64,000 nt of DNA, taken from positions 21,480,103 through 21,544,102 of the forward strand of contig NC_087072.1 in NCBI RefSeq assembly GCF_026151205.1, written 5' to 3'. Below the pieces are notes generated by a model. That model saw only the letters and a program-made list of their open reading frames with translations. It had not been told where the DNA came from and did not search any database. Of this stretch, positions 1-13,900 are shown piece after piece. Both the position numbers and the translations under genes were made by a program. The DNA comes from Bolinopsis microptera. Its lineage: Eukaryota; Ctenophora; Tentaculata; Lobata; Bolinopsidae. Every line of letters starts with the position of its first letter. Position 1 is the first letter of the stretch.

Positions 1-724
1 TTCTTTTCTAGTGTATTACCGATTGAAGGGTGTTTCCTAGTGGCAAATACTATCCGTACATCCCCACATAACATTAACCTAGTAGCTTAATGACCAGATT
101 AAGTTCTTAACCAACTTTGTAAGACTAATGTTATCAAGAGTGTTGTACGGAAAATACGAGGCTCTGTTGTGTCTTATCCTCAGTGTCTCTGGTTGGATTT
201 CCTGGGTTCTCAATAGACCTCTGTATTGCTTTCGGCTCGATTTCTTCTAGTTTGTCACCGTTGTTGTTGTGTCCGCATCTAGCAAGATCCTCCTTTAGTT
301 CGCCCAGGTCCTCTACACATGGTGGGGTTGGAAACTACATATGTATCTGATCTCAAGTAGTTCCTAGCATCTGTTTCCTTTCTAAATAGCTTGTACCAGA
401 TCTGATTTTCTGAGTCCAAGCTCAAGGTAAGGTCTAAAAAGTTAACCTTGATTCTATATGGTTCTGCCAGTTTGATTTAGCCAGTTTGTTCAACAATTCG
501 ACAAACATTGTAAATTGTCCCGCTGTCCCCATCCACACTCCAAATATGTCGTCGATGAATCTCTCCCAAAAGTTTATCAGGGTCGCACTCTTTATCTTTT
601 TGCTAACCTTTTTGAAGAGCAACCAATGCATAGTAACGTCTGACACTTGTCTGGAGATACAGTTTCCAGTAGTAGGCATGAGGCAGGGAAAATTAGTGTG
701 TGACTGATTTAAGCAGTTGGTCAC
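1..724 (-). pseudogene. Penelope-like element reverse transcriptase fragment, decayed
   Basis: The minus strand from 724 reads a reverse-transcriptase catalytic block (FWERFIDDIFGVW, around 545-590). After a one-base frame change near 440 it continues with INFLDL-type sequence (IKVNFLDLTL), followed by IWYKLFRKETDARNYL. RFIDD-F-W followed by an NFLDL motif is typical of Penelope-like RTs. Stops and frame shifts follow towards position 1, so this is a truncated dead copy that may continue left of the window. It differs from the better preserved Penelope-like element at 53261-56811, whose RT has RRYIDD. Assignment to this superfamily is fairly secure from motifs; the subfamily is not determined. 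Confidence 0.6.
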
Positions 725-998
725 CAGAGTTCAGTTCGAGTACTAATTTTAAGGAAATTAGTGACGTTTTATTGCTAATAAAATTGATTTGAATTCACGT
801 ATTTTTGTTGACGTTAACAAGGCTCATACCTCCCCCTCCTGTCAGCAACCGTCAGCATTTCCAATTAATACCCTTTTCCCTCGGCTGCTGACGTCATACA
901 TGAACGCTCGCTTATGTTAGCTATACATTTTGTAACAGCAACATTTACATTGTATTATGTATTATATTGTATTATGTAATTACATTAAATGACGGGTG

Positions 999-1459
999 GG
1001 CGACAATTTACCCCCCGACAATTAACCCCCCGACAATATAATTTAATACAATTAACCCTGACCCTGACCCTGACCCTGACCCTGACCCTGACCCTGACCC
1101 TGACCCTGACCCTGACACTGATCCAGGACCTTGACCCTGACCCTGACCCTGACCCTGACCCTGACCCTGACCCTGACCCTGACCCTGACCCTGACCCTGA
1201 CCCAGGACCCTAACCCTAACCCTAACCCTAGGCCTGACCCTGACCCTGACCCTGACCCTGACCCTGACCCTGATCCAGGACCCTGACCCTGACCACTGAC
1301 TCTGACCCTGACCCTGACCCTAACCCGATCAATTGACCCAGTGTAATTACATGGGGGTCAATTGTCGTACTAAGTCCTAGATTTCGCGACAATTGACCCT
1401 AGTTTAATTACATAGGTAGGGGGTCAATTGTCGGGGGGTCAATTCACAATTGTCGCGGT
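999..1459. repeat. Telomere-like TCAGGG/TTAGGG array between inverted flanking motifs
   Basis: From about 1057 to 1325 the plus strand is a run of CCCTGA hexamers (TCAGGG on the minus strand), broken by short CCCTAA runs (1207-1230 and near 1318) and by GATCCAGGACC-type interruptions. The left flank (999-1040) repeats GACAATTTACCCCCC / GACAATTAACCCCCC. The right flank (1330-1459) carries the same motif inverted (GGGGGTCAATTGTCGGGGG). The array therefore sits inside an inverted-repeat-bounded unit rather than being plain telomere. An ORF across it is only hexamer translation (Leu-Thr and Asp-Pro dipeptides) and is not a gene. Confidence 0.75.
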
Positions 1460-1644
1460 ACCTAAATGACATGTACTTTTTCAGGATCAAGTCAAAGTCA
1501 TGCCTGCAGCGACGAGCCCCTTTCTTTCGGATTGTGAAGTGTAATGTTAATGTTTAATGTAGCTGTTTAACGTCGAAAATTGTTAGTTTGTAATTGTTTT
1601 TGAGAAGCAAAATAATTAATCTGAGAAGTGTTTCCAGTTTTATA

Positions 1645-1790
1645 AAGCTCAGGCATGGGCACCGTATTGTTTATTTAGTTATATTTTATACAATATCTTT
1701 GACCTTTGTCGCATTAAGTTGTAGTACTACTACTAGTAGCGGGGTAGTACTAGTAAATACTGAATACTGTGTTTCGTTTATTCTATAAGT
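1645..1790. repeat. Dispersed repeat, second copy at 10280-10385
   Basis: This stretch (GGCACCGTATTGT ... TTATACAATATCTTT ... AGCGGGGTAGTA ... AAATACTG ... GTTTCG) recurs in the same order at about 10280-10385 in importin beta intron 4, with small indels. No coding potential or clear ends were seen. It is probably a fragment of an unclassified transposable element. Confidence 0.5.
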
Positions 1791-2029
1791 ATATAAATAT
1801 TGCATTGTGTATCTTTGTCGCATAGTACATAGTATAAGTTGATAAGTAGTGAGGTAGTTGATACTGTTTCGTGATGTATTTTGATCGTACAATCTTAATT
1901 ATTCGTATTATTATACCGCAATTCCTGTATTTTATCGTCTAAAAGTGAACAATACCAAATTAAAATAAACAAGAGGCATTTATAGCCTTCGATAAGTATA
2001 AATAATCGCACACGATGTACGTGCACCCG

Positions 2030-3250
2030 GGGTTAAATACGACGCAATTGTCAGCACTGCGCGCGCGCACACGTACCATCTTATGTGTGCTGATCTGTAT
2101 GTGCCTATCCTACTTGTGAAACAAGCGCGTCACGCAGTACGCGTAGGCACATGGCTATGTGAAGCGGTCGCGCGCTACTGCAAACGAGAGGGCTCTGGTT
2201 AGAGCAAGTTCAGGCCAGGTAACGTTTAGTTTAACGGGTGATACTCGTAAAATATTTGTTTCAAATATAGGAGACCGTCGACGAGTCCAACTCGGCGCGT
2301 GTCTTGGTAGGTTATAAACCTATAACGTTTAGTTATAGTAGCTTGGCGCTTCCTTAAAAAGTTATGGGCAAAATAATGTTTTGGTCACGTGACATGCTAG
2401 TGAAACACGAATTTGATTACTGGGTGGCGCTCAGCCTGTCATTCCACCGAATCTTAATGTTCATAAACATAATAGCCTGGGGTCCCCAGGTAAGAATTTG
2501 ATAATTTATATTGAAGTTTATGTTAACGGGTGATACTCCATACTCGTAAAATATTTGATTCTTAATTGGCGATGTCAATTCATGGCAGCTCGGCGCGGCA
2601 CAGTAACGCATCGCGCTACAATACAAATTTGATTCAAATATTAAAGACCGTCGAATATTAAAAACTCGTCATACGTTGTATGACCCACCGCGCGCGAGTG
2701 CGCGGCTCCCCTTGTATCGTAGAAACTCTACAGGGTTCACCATAGTGAAACGACCGTGGGGGTCACGGCGTGATACAATTAAAAACCGCGTCGACGAGTC
2801 CAACTCGGCGCGCGTCCTGGTAGGTTGTAAACCTACAACGTTGCCCAGTAAATTGTCAGTCTCATTAACAAACAAGCTTCAATCGATAGATTTTTGAAAG
2901 CTGATTCTCAATTCTGAATCATCCCACATCACATATTAATTCAAAATGCTCCGATCCCATTTCGCCAGGTAATATAAGGGAAGGGAAGCATTCCCACCCC
3001 ATGTTACCTGGGGACCCCGGCCCAGGCCATTATTATATACAATATATGTTTATGTTCACTAACATATAATAGAGATTCGGCGAGAATGACAGGCTGCTGG
3101 CTGAGTGTTGTACTTGTACTTGTAGGTTTATAACCTACCAAGACGCGCGCCGAGTTGGACTCGTCGACGGTCTTGGAACAAATATTTTACGAGTATCACC
3201 CGTTAAGCCGAGCGCGCCGCCCAGTGTTCAAAAATACATCGATCAAAGTT
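2030..3250. repeat. Cluster of GC-rich palindromic repeat modules
   Basis: Several short modules recur here and at 33-35 kb and 44.8-46 kb. One is TTAACGGGTGATACTCGTAAA ... GACCGTCGACGAGTCCAACTCGGCGCG ... GTAGGTTATAAACCTA (2236-2330, interrupted at 2525-2840, inverted at 3122-3206 and 45492-45543). Another pairs a GCCTGGGGTCCCCAGG palindrome with GAATGACAGGCTG (2430-2494, inverted at 3003-3100, also 45207-45262). The first module at 2236 is flanked by the repeated word AACGTTTAG (2224 and 2329), suggesting insertion. I see no gene. Confidence 0.65.
2666..2778. mobile_element. hAT-like MITE, copy A (8-bp TSD TTAAAAAC)
   Basis: A 113-bp palindromic element running from TCGTCATACG to GCGTGATACAA. 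It is flanked by the identical octamer TTAAAAAC at 2658-2665 and 2779-2786, and lies inside another repeat module. It shares its termini and GC-rich internal hairpin with copies at 33235, 34225 and 44847. The 8-bp TSDs at all four copies point to an hAT-type (or other 8-bp-TSD) transposase acting in trans. Confidence 0.8.
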
Positions 3251-4910
3251 TGAAGTGAATATCGGGATTCTCCGACGATTTTCAGTCGGGAATTCCGATT
3301 TCAAAAACTAAAAGTGATTACGTAATATGTGAACGACCCCTAATTGAGTATGTGATCGTTCAAATATTATATATAATATAAGTAATATAAGTAATATGTG
3401 AACGACCCCAGCTGCCTGCACATTTATACCGGTAGTGAATTTCAATTTTCCAAATGTTTCTCCGGAAATATTTATATAGCCTCCAATACCTCAAAGTCAA
3501 TTGTGTCTTGTGCCATCTATACCGTCGACTCACTAATTTGTCTGAAAATGGCCACTCTTGGCCTCACTCATCAATACACTGTTCTTAAATGGGTGATGTT
3601 TGAAAATGTTACGCAGTGTAACAAGAAAATTCGTACTGCCTGTATCCAGATCAACTCAGTAAGACGCACTTGTTTGTGTAATTAAACTAAAGTATAAGTT
3701 CAAGTCACAGATCAATATATAACTCACTCACATTTGCTCATTAACTCGCACCACATCAGACTGCACTCGCTCGCTGTACAACGCACAAATGCTCTTTAGG
3801 GTCAGCTAGAGTGTTAAAGTATCTCAACGTCCCACTACCGACCGGTTAAAAGCTCCCAGCATTTGGATTATTAGCAGCTCGGCTCTCCAATTCGTCAAAT
3901 ATTAGGAGAAATGGAAACTTACACCAGTCGGTTATGGGACGCCTAAAATTAGTTGAACGCCCTGCTTAAAAGTCAAAGTTTATAGCCAATATTACCCAAA
4001 ATGGTAGAGGAAACTTTTTCAAGATAACATGTCGGAAATACCCTTTAAAAATTAAATACCTCAGACCTCAAGTTTTAATAATACGAAAATATAAAACGCT
4101 CCTAGCACAGTTTATAAATTAATTTCAATTTAATGAGGGCTAAAATTTCAAAGAATAAATATTAAAACCGTAAAAAAGCCGACTATATACACAGTACACA
4201 CGGGACTTCATACCACTTGTTCACACACTTCGCACAGCGTACGTAATATTTGTAATGTTAACATCAAGAACACATGTCTAGTCTGAAGAATACATGTCAA
4301 GAACACAAGTCTCGTTGTAGTCAAGAACACATGTCCTGTTCTTCACGACTGCTATTCTGTTGCGATGATCTTAGTATCGACTTTCCACATTTGATCGTAA
4401 ATTGTTGTTAGCAGTCGCAAAAACATGACGATCGCGAAAAATTTCTTGAGTAATTACGAAAATCATATTAAATCCAGTGCAACCAAAAGATCTTGCAAAT
4501 ATTGGACACCCCTTTGATGTCGCTTAAGGCAATTGCTTTGATCTTAGATTTCGTAAAATGAAATTAGAAACAATTATTACAAAACAATTATTAGTTTTGA
4601 ATTTGGTTCTCCTCTTTAAAATCAAGGTAGAATTAGGCAGGGATTTGCTATCACAAATAAATGGAAATCATAGATAGCACAGGTTTAATTAAATAACAAT
4701 TCATTTTCAAGAAAAACCTAGAAAATCATTCCTTACAGAAAGAAGGATATCTTAAAGCCTTTACGATAATAAATCGGGTTTGATCGAGAGATAACGTTAG
4801 GTGCTCGTATATCGGACAATTAAAATCTCACAGGCACAAATCTGTAGCTGTCTCGCACGGCACACACTCGCTCACAGTCTCACTGTCACACTAATAATTA
4901 TCACACGTGT
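3251..4910. other. Gene-poor 3' flank of importin beta-1
   Basis: AT-rich DNA downstream of the importin beta stop codon. It should contain that gene's 3' UTR and polyadenylation site, which I could not place. A 95-residue ORF at 3398-3685 has no recognisable domain. Short repeats of AAGAACACATGTC occur at 4265-4342. Confidence 0.5.
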
Positions 4911-7900
4911 TCACAAAGCATTTATCTTCTTCATTTCTTTGCTAGCCCAGTGAGCCATGGACTTTGTTTTAGATATTCTACTTCGTCTGCCCTGACTGAG
5001 AAGATCTGCAATGCTGTCAAACTGGACCAGGTTCTTTACGGAGCTGCCGTACCCAGTCACTATGTCTCTGTTGGGGAGGTAATGGGTTAAGTCAGTTTCA
5101 TTCGTAAAATTCTACTCAAATTTGATATCCGTTTTTTATCAGAGTCTAAGATAGTAATTGAACGCGGGTAAAAATCAAGCTTAAGCTGTTTCGTGCCAAA
5201 CGGCAAACACAAGACGTATTTTGTAAATGCTTTACACCCTGATGAAAACAAAACTTCTAATCTCACCCGATAAGTCCACAAGCACAACAAGTCAAACTGT
5301 CAGTTTTATCTCTGTCCTCCGACACGGAGATGATGAGTTGAAGGATGATCTGGAGGTATGGTCTCAGTTGCTCCAGTTGGTTGTTAGCTGTATCCTCTCC
5401 CTTTAAACCCTGAACTATTCCAGAGTACGCCTCTAGTATTCCCTCTCTCAACTCGTTAAAGTAGTCCAACATCTCGTAATCGTTCTGAGAGTTTACAAAT
5501 CAGGGAACTATATACTGTTAAAGGGACTATTCTCAAAGGACGGGCTAGATCATTATTTACTCGATAGATTAATAAAATATTCAATATTCATAGAACACGG
5601 TTAGTTACCTTGTCAACAGTAGCCTCAGAGGCCTGTTTCAGAATGTGGATAACCACTTGTAGGTATTTGGTGTAAACTGGACCTATTGCCATGGCAATGT
5701 CTCCAAATGTACTCAAGATACTTGGTTTCACGGACTGGTGTAGACCTTGGTTCTGAAAAAGATCCTTCCTCAATAAATGTAAATTTAAAGAGTGTTGGAA
5801 TCAAAAAAAAGAGGTTTTATATTTTCACCTACCACATGATAAAGTCACGGTTCACAGCCTAACCCCTTAATTCTGGATAAGAATCCTATAACTCACAGAT
5901 AGAGCAGCTACCAAACAGTCCATGAGCTTGTCACTGAAGTTGGCCATCTCCGCACCGAAAGTTCGGCACATGTCCCCTACGATACCAACAGCTGCAGCGC
6001 AGACAGAGTACTCGGCGTGGTTCTGGAGGGAGGCCATCAGGTAAGGCCAGAAACTGTCCATATACTTGGCAAAGTGCTTGTCAGTTACTTCCATCACCGT
6101 TCCTGGGGAGTAGAGTTGATCAATAGAAAACTTGTATTACTAGTATTTTTGATTGTCACTACGGCAGCGTATTGGCAATGTGGTACTCATTAATATTAAC
6201 TGTGGTTAGGTTTTGTAATGGCACTGTGGTACTATAGATACATGTTGCTATGGTAACTAACCGACAGCCATTAAAGCGTCCTCTTGAACCTCGCTCGACT
6301 GCTCATTGGAACTCATCATCATGAGAAAAGCGGACATGACAGTGTCAGATATCTGGATAGCATCTCCTTGCTGCATCTTCTTTATCACGCACTGTAATAT
6401 GGATTAGTGAGTCCTGGAATAGCCGTGTAACTATTTAGTGTTCATCATAGGCAGGATACATATTTAGTTGAGTAGTTACACGGCCGTCAATTAACAGGGG
6501 CGTGATATGACTTGCTCAATACCAAACATATGCATAATTAAGTCCTGAATTACGGTATTAAGAAAATAAGAGTAGACGCTCGAGGTTTAAGTACTCCTGG
6601 CTAATAAGATAATTTTGACCAAAAAATGTACGTGATATCTAATCCGAAAATTAATCTTCAGATATTGTCTGAGCGATTACACTTGTTCCCGTAAGTTACC
6701 TGAAGTGTTGCACAAAGGAGGGACTGCAGGTCGTTAAAGTTACCTCCAGTCTTCTCGTTATTAGCCTGTTTGTGATGAAGCAACTCTTCTAATCTCGCAA
6801 TTATCGTGACTGTTGTCTCCTGTACTATAGCATAACAGTCCCGCGGTGACGATTTCAGTAGCTCCATGATAGCTTCGTAAGCAGCACTGGAGCAGAGTCG
6901 TGTTAAAAGAGTGGTGGAGATGTGCCAATACTTATATCCATATTATTTTATTGGCTCTGCACGAAAAAAATCAGCTGAGATATTCTATAAATCTTAAATT
7001 TGACACGCAGCAGAGAATGGGACTGGAGTAGAGGTTAGAAATCATGAGTAAAGGTTAAAACATAATTTTGGCTTCTAACCTTCGAAGGTTGTTCTGGCTA
7101 GCATCAGGTCTAGCGGTGGTGAGCAACAGTTTCTGTATGATGGTGGGGTAGAAGGAGGAGAGGATGTAAGTTTGAGGCTCTTCCTCGTTATCTCCTGCCA
7201 AGTTCTCAGCTGCCTCGTAAGCTGACTATGGAGAGGGAGGCAATGTGAACTAACATTTTAATTCAATTGAAGCATGATATAATGCAATTGAAGCAACAAA
7301 CAAAATCAAGGAAATCGACAAATTTAAAAGTTAACCAACCTCGGCAAGAGAAGAGAAGGCCCAGCAGGCGTTAGTAGCGACCCTAGGGTCGTTCTCCAAA
7401 CTCATAAGAAGGGCAGCGACAAGGTCATTAACGCTAGGGTGCTGTAGGATAGTCTGAGGTAACCTCTCACAAATCCTACCCAGGGTCCAGGCGCAGGTAT
7501 CCCTTACTGCTAAACTAACATCCGTCTTCAACATGTTGATCAAGTGAGGGATCAAGTTCCAGGTGTGTTGGTTCAGTACTTTAGGGTCAGGACCGTCCAC
7601 AATGCACCCGAAGGACATGACAGCTGCGTCTCTGAACCTCCAATCTTGGTGTGCAATATGTTCTGCAAAGGGGATGACATGGGGCACCACGTTATCCATA
7701 CAGCACTGGGCAATCAACATTAGACACACTCCAGCTGCCTTGTTAGGGTTCCAGTCATCTTCGTCATCGTACTCTTCCTGAGGACATTTTCATTGAACAC
7801 AAGCTACAGGCACCACAAAAAAGCCGATATATACGAGGAAAAGTAACATCCAAATACTGAATAATGAATATGGAGAGATAAGATGACGGCAGTAACCTGT

Positions 7901-10900
7901 ACAGTAAGGCACTTGAGAAGCTGAGGTACGACATACTGCAAGGCTCCTAACATGTAGTGTTTGCTGACAATATCTGGAGGTTCGCCCAACTCCGCTGCTT
8001 CTTGGGCTTCTATTGCTAGATCCGTCTCCTCCTCACAGGTCGTGCTCCAGAACTCAATACCTGTGGGATAGCAAGATAGGTAAGATATCCAGAGAGGAAT
8101 TCTTTAAACTATGTCGTGTTGAAATTTTAACTAACCAAGTTTCTAACAAAACATTCACGCATCCACTATATCATATGTGTCTGACGTCTGTAGTACTCTA
8201 TATTTAACGTTAAACTATATTTACATCCTTGTAACCTATCGAAGCCATGTTAATACGGAACCAACCTTGCAGAGCCACCTCATCTTCCTTACTCTCCAGC
8301 GCCGAGAGAGTGATAGCAAAGAGTGCCTGACTCATGTAGTTCTCCATGTGTTTGTAGTACAAAGACATGATCTTGGAGAGACACTGAAGACTCGCTACAC
8401 TCAGTTTGGAAATGTTTGTCTGGGTAGACTCGCAGATCACTCGCATTATGTAGTTTCTCTCCTCCTGAATAACACCATATGTTGAAAGCTATTTGAATAT
8501 TAACGGACAAGATTAATAAGCTGAACATTTGATGAACACTCCGAAGGACTTCAATTTCAGATGCTTCATGATTTCAAAAAAACATCCTAAAAATATTTAG
8601 AAAATTTAAACACCAGTTTAAAGATTTTCTTACCGGACGATCGAACTGATCTTTACAGAACTCTAGAGCGTTGAATAAAGCTTGTGCTCCAGCGATTCGT
8701 ACACGTTCACTGAAAATTAACTGGTGAGATATTACAATGGTTTTACCACACCTTCAAGCCTCATAATGTACCCACTTGTATCAGATCTTCTATGTCTTAA
8801 TTAGTGTCCTGAATATTAACATAAAGTATAGCCCTTACTTGGGTTCCTCTTTTCTCATAGTGTTGATGATCGCAGTAAGGATGAGGTTCGATTGATGAAC
8901 CAAAACAGTCGGTTCCTGTAAACAGATAATTGGTTTAATGCAGGGTATCTTAACCTCTCATGGGCTAGTGTCATTTCGTAAAAGATACATTATGAGGTTT
9001 TGGTATCCCAAAATGTATAATTTTCAAAATTTTCGCGACAAATTTTAAACGCGCATGCAGCGCGAAGCAAAATTTAGCTGATAAAATTTGGTTAGCACAA
9101 CAAAGATATGATCGCGCGCGCTCAACGCTACAAAGAGAAGGGGCACATGTTCCTAGACCGAGCACTATCACACCCAAATCACTTCTAGTTACGTCACCGT
9201 AATCAGAACAGGACGCAAAATGATTAATTCCAACAAGATAGAATAACCCTGTAGGAATATTTCCGATATGAAGCCAGTATGGTAGAATCTTATTTAAGAA
9301 ATAAAAAAATGTAATCTGTTGGAGATTTGGTGGTGCAGTTATACTCAGTAATTCATTAGGATGACCACATACAAACAAAGCTCGCTTCCAGTCAACTTTT
9401 CCTTACTCATAACACATTACTAACTCTCTTTTGAGCCAATGAAATAGTATGCGCGCTAAAGTATGTTAGTACATAAAATTGTTCAAGTTCTTGCACCCTG
9501 TACACGACACACACACAAACGACACACATTTTCAGCGGTAGAGTGCTCACTCATCACTGATGCTTCATGCTAGTTGTGGTGTACATGGTGAAAAGTGGTA
9601 TGATTAAGTTATGTTATCCGTAGACCATAAGACAAACTACCTAGGAAAGAATTAAATTTATTAAACGAAACAAGGTTTTTTTCATGACTGGAAGATAACT
9701 TCAGGGTAGGGTAAGTAACACTCCTGATAAGGAGTGTTTGTACAGAGATAAGGCTTTTTGCTTTTCACGTTCCATGTCCATCAGGATCTCTAATAAGGTT
9801 ATCGACAGATTTATAAACCATAAACTCTTGCTTAGTTATTTAAAACCCAATAATTGGGAAGCATACTGCAGACGTCATGACCTCCTGATAGAGCAAGTTC
9901 ACCAGATCTCTGAATGATGGTGGATCGTTACAACATACAGCCTCCCTTAACGTGGGGTCTGCATCATCAGTGTCGTCAAGTGCACCATTATCCCATTATA
10001 TCGGGTACCGATCACAGCTTGAAACTCTAGACACTTAGCGTCACTCCAGTTCAAGACACAGAAATAATTATACTCTTCTTTGGATAGTGTCATTGATAAG
10101 CCATTTAATAAATACGCTGGCTGTGAACAAAATAGTGTCATATCTACCAGTCAGAATTGATCCCGCAGTATTGCGTTATAACCGACATCCACAAATAAAT
10201 TGCAATCCTTGGTTTGTGTGCGGCTACTATTTTTCCCGTCCCAGACGTGTACGTACTACTTCCATGTCATATTTGGTAATGACAGACATAGGCACCGTAT
10301 TGTGTAAATTATTTATTTATATCTTATAATATATCTTTTCCGCATAGGAGCGGGGTAGTAAATACTGTGGTTCGTTTCGTTGAATGAAATGGAGCGACAA
10401 CACAAAATTTGATCAGTGGATAAGGGCATAATTTATTTTTATCATCACGAAGAAACGATACCTGAAAGCGAGTTTTAAAGCGGGAACCGTAAGTGACATG
10501 TTTAAGTGTTGCAATTAACTGAATCGATTAAAATAATGGTCGGCCATGCGCGCATTTATGTGAACAAATAACTTTTATACGTGACATCGAACCGAATTAC
10601 CTGAAATTACCAAGGTGCAGTTTGTACTACGTTATATATGCACGTGTTGCACACTACGCTGATGTATCATGATCTTGTTAGTTAACCCTTGTATTAATTT
10701 AGCTTTTTGGGACGGGAAAATGTCGGTCGAAACTCATGATACGGAGGTAGCCTACTACAAAATATATGCCCAAGATCCAAAAGTCATGTTTGGGAAAACT
10801 TACAGTCACAGAAACCAAAGATAGCAGCCTCCGAAATAGCAGCCTTTAACAATATAGACGCCTCAAACAATGGGGCCTTTAGGTAAATAAGGACAGGCGG

Positions 10901-13900
10901 CCCTTACTGCAAACTCGGTTATCATTTGGTATTCCTAATCCTATATCCTACGAGTCTTTTAAAATCAGAAGTCTTTAAGAACCTTTTTTTGGCTACTTGC
11001 CTAGACGAGACACTGATTGATATTCAGTATTTCCCGCAATCAGACTACGAATGATTGATATGACTGATGACCCAAGTCAGACAATTCGTTGTATTATGAC
11101 CTGCCTTCATTACACATTTAATGAATAAATCAGATGAAACATAAATTTCTTGACACGCAACGTATGTTCTGAACAATCGAGAGCTCTTTCAACAAAGTCC
11201 GCGATAAATTGGGGTTTTACAGTACTCATTAATTAGTATGATCAGAATGAGAGCTGTCCATGGTACATTTTGGGTATTCCAAGGAGTCTTTTAGAATTCT
11301 TTCAGAACTCGTTAAGAATATACAGAACAGGGTGGCCCAAGTATCAGGGCACAGACATTTGGGCTAATTGCTTGGACACTGATGGGCCGAGTCAGACAAT
11401 TCTTGTGTTATGACCTAGACCTGTCTTCAATGCTCAGTGAAAAAAATCGAATGAAACATTGCAGACTCACTGTTTTCCTTTGTTCGTTCAATTTCGTCAT
11501 TCTGATTGCATTTTTCCGCTACGCAATATGTTTTGGTTCTTAAATTACGTGTGTTCTAAACAATTGAGAGAAAGAAGATATCAAGCATAATCCGTTAGTT
11601 CATTACGTGGGATCAGATGTTTGGGCTACCTGACAGAGATACACTATAAGATACTGCTTGATTGCAGTGTCGCATCACGTGATCCTCCGATTAATATTGC
11701 TGACGAGATACACAAATTGCTTTACATTTCAACTCCGCTTTGCATATTGTTTCGGCATTTTATATTCTATGGGGAATTGCAAAATGCAGAAACTGAGTCT
11801 ATAGAATATCTATAATAAAAGGTGTGGTCTGGAATAAGATAATTTTCACTTATTAGTGGTTTCAGTAAACGTCACTTGCAAACTAGTAGGTCCTGAAAAA
11901 TTTTCAGTAAAGCACCAGATTGTTATGACTTTTGGACAACCCTGTATAACATACAGCAGTGTATAATATGTAAAGCAGTACAGTAAGTCACATCAAACTG
12001 TGTTTCATGTTCTCACAATCACCTTGATGTTCAGTTGGTATAGTGAGACTTGGGAGAAACTTTATGTCTAGTCTTGTAGTGGGGATCACGTAAAATAACT
12101 TTCATTTGGGACCGACTGATATCGTGAGATTAAGGGGTTTTCCAAACTCCAGGGGCTCGTGAAGTGTCTTACACAACCTCTCCGAGCCCAAGATCCGTAG
12201 TGCGTGGTGAAGAGCCACACCCTTCTCGAGGTGCCACTGTTAAGCTTAGTAGCCTGTTCTGGGTGATTCCAGTTAAAACAGGTGAACGGTAACAGAACAC
12301 TGCGGCTCTAGACCAGTACAGGTCGAAAAATATAACCGGGACATCTGTCTCGTTAGGACTGCATGCGGTTCATCGGGTGCGAAGGGCCAGCATCCCTTCC
12401 ACCTCAAATAACAACGCTACTGAAACAACACACACATCAAATGGACGGAGTGCTACTTCCAATTCAAGGACGGATGGTTCCAGCATGACGGAGGCTGGGC
12501 AAAGCCTACGGGACCCCAGTCGCCTGATGAGAAGAGGGGGTACTCGTCATCCGACCAGATTTATTAGTCAACAGATCATCCATGTTGACCCTGCTTCCAA
12601 CAAATCCAATCCAGTAAATTATTGCAAACAGTTTTTACGTTTTGGAACATGGAACGTTCTATCTCTTGTCAGCTCATCTACACAGCTCTACCAACTTAGT
12701 CAAAACATTGATCAGTACAGATTGGATCTTTTGGGGATCACCGAGACTCACATGCCTGGATCTGGCACCACTCTACTGGACAATGGCAGTCTACTCATCC
12801 ATTCCGGTAGAGTCGACGGGATCAAGAGACAGGGAGTCGGTCTCAGTCTTTCAAAACGAATCAGAAACTCCCTGATATCGTTCACTCCCACATCGGAGCG
12901 GGTTTTAACTGCTAGGCTGCATAGTAAGCAAATCAACATCTCTGTTGTTGTGGCCTATGCTCCAACTGAGGGTGCAGAGGAGAGTGAGAAAGATAAGTTT
13001 TATAGGACACTCACAGATACATTTGATGGGCTACCTCGTCACGATATCAAGTTACTGCTCGGCGATTTTAATGCAAAAGTAACATCAGGCAGATATGGAA
13101 GTGAAGCGGTCATCGGTGGGGAATCACTCCATAGCTCATCAAATGACAACGGGACAAGACTTGTGGATTTCTGTGCGACGAACCAGCTTGTCATCGGGGG
13201 AACTCTCTTCGAGCACAAGAACATTCACAAGGGAACATGGCGGTCCCCCAACGGGCTCACCGTCAATCAGATAGATCATATCTGCATTGGAAAGCGGTTT
13301 CGTCAGTCACTTTTTGATGTTAGGGTATGTCGCGGGGCAGACATCGGCTCCGATCATTATCTGGTTCTAGGACTGCTGAAAATCAAACTTCAGTCAGTGA
13401 CAAAGATCAACGCCAACAGGCCCAATGTGCCTGCCATTGAGCGCCTGAGGGATAGTACTACGGTTACAGAGTACAATGTGGCTCTTCAAAACCGATTTGC
13501 AAGTCTGGATAGTGAGGTCGACCTCGAGGATATGTGGCGTAATCTCAGTCAGACCGTCACTGATGTCTCACTGGAGGTACTAGGCAAAAGACCCCGGAAG
13601 GCAAAGGAGCAACACCTGTCACGGAAGACCAAGGATTTATTGATTCAGCGGGCACAGTTTAAGCGCAAAGACCCAAACTCAGACGCTAACAGGTCAGAGT
13701 ATTCTAAACTTAATAAGTTAGTCAAGAAAAGCAGCAAGCTAGACGACAATAACTGGGCAGTTAGAGTAGCTACTGATCTTGAGGAAGCAGCGAGCAAAGG
13801 TCAGCAGCGTGAGGTATGGGCAAAGATCAAGAAGATCTCTGGTAAGAACAAGAAGCCTCAAGCATCTTGTGTCCGGGACAAGGACGGTAGGAAGATCACG

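Noticed and set aside
989-1213. ORF of Leu-Thr and Asp-Pro dipeptides
   Set aside because: It is only the translation of the CCCTGA hexamer array.
3398-3685. 95-codon plus-strand ORF
   Set aside because: No domain and no splice context; AT-rich repeat surroundings.
8971-9378. 135-codon antisense ORF in importin beta intron 4
   Set aside because: No recognisable domain, no conserved motif, inside an intron of the same-strand gene; probably chance.
9860-10141. Coding-like stretch ([18 protein letters not shown]...) on the minus strand
   Set aside because: Reads like protein but cannot be joined to importin beta exons 4 and 5, which already fit the family without a gap; probably a transposon remnant.
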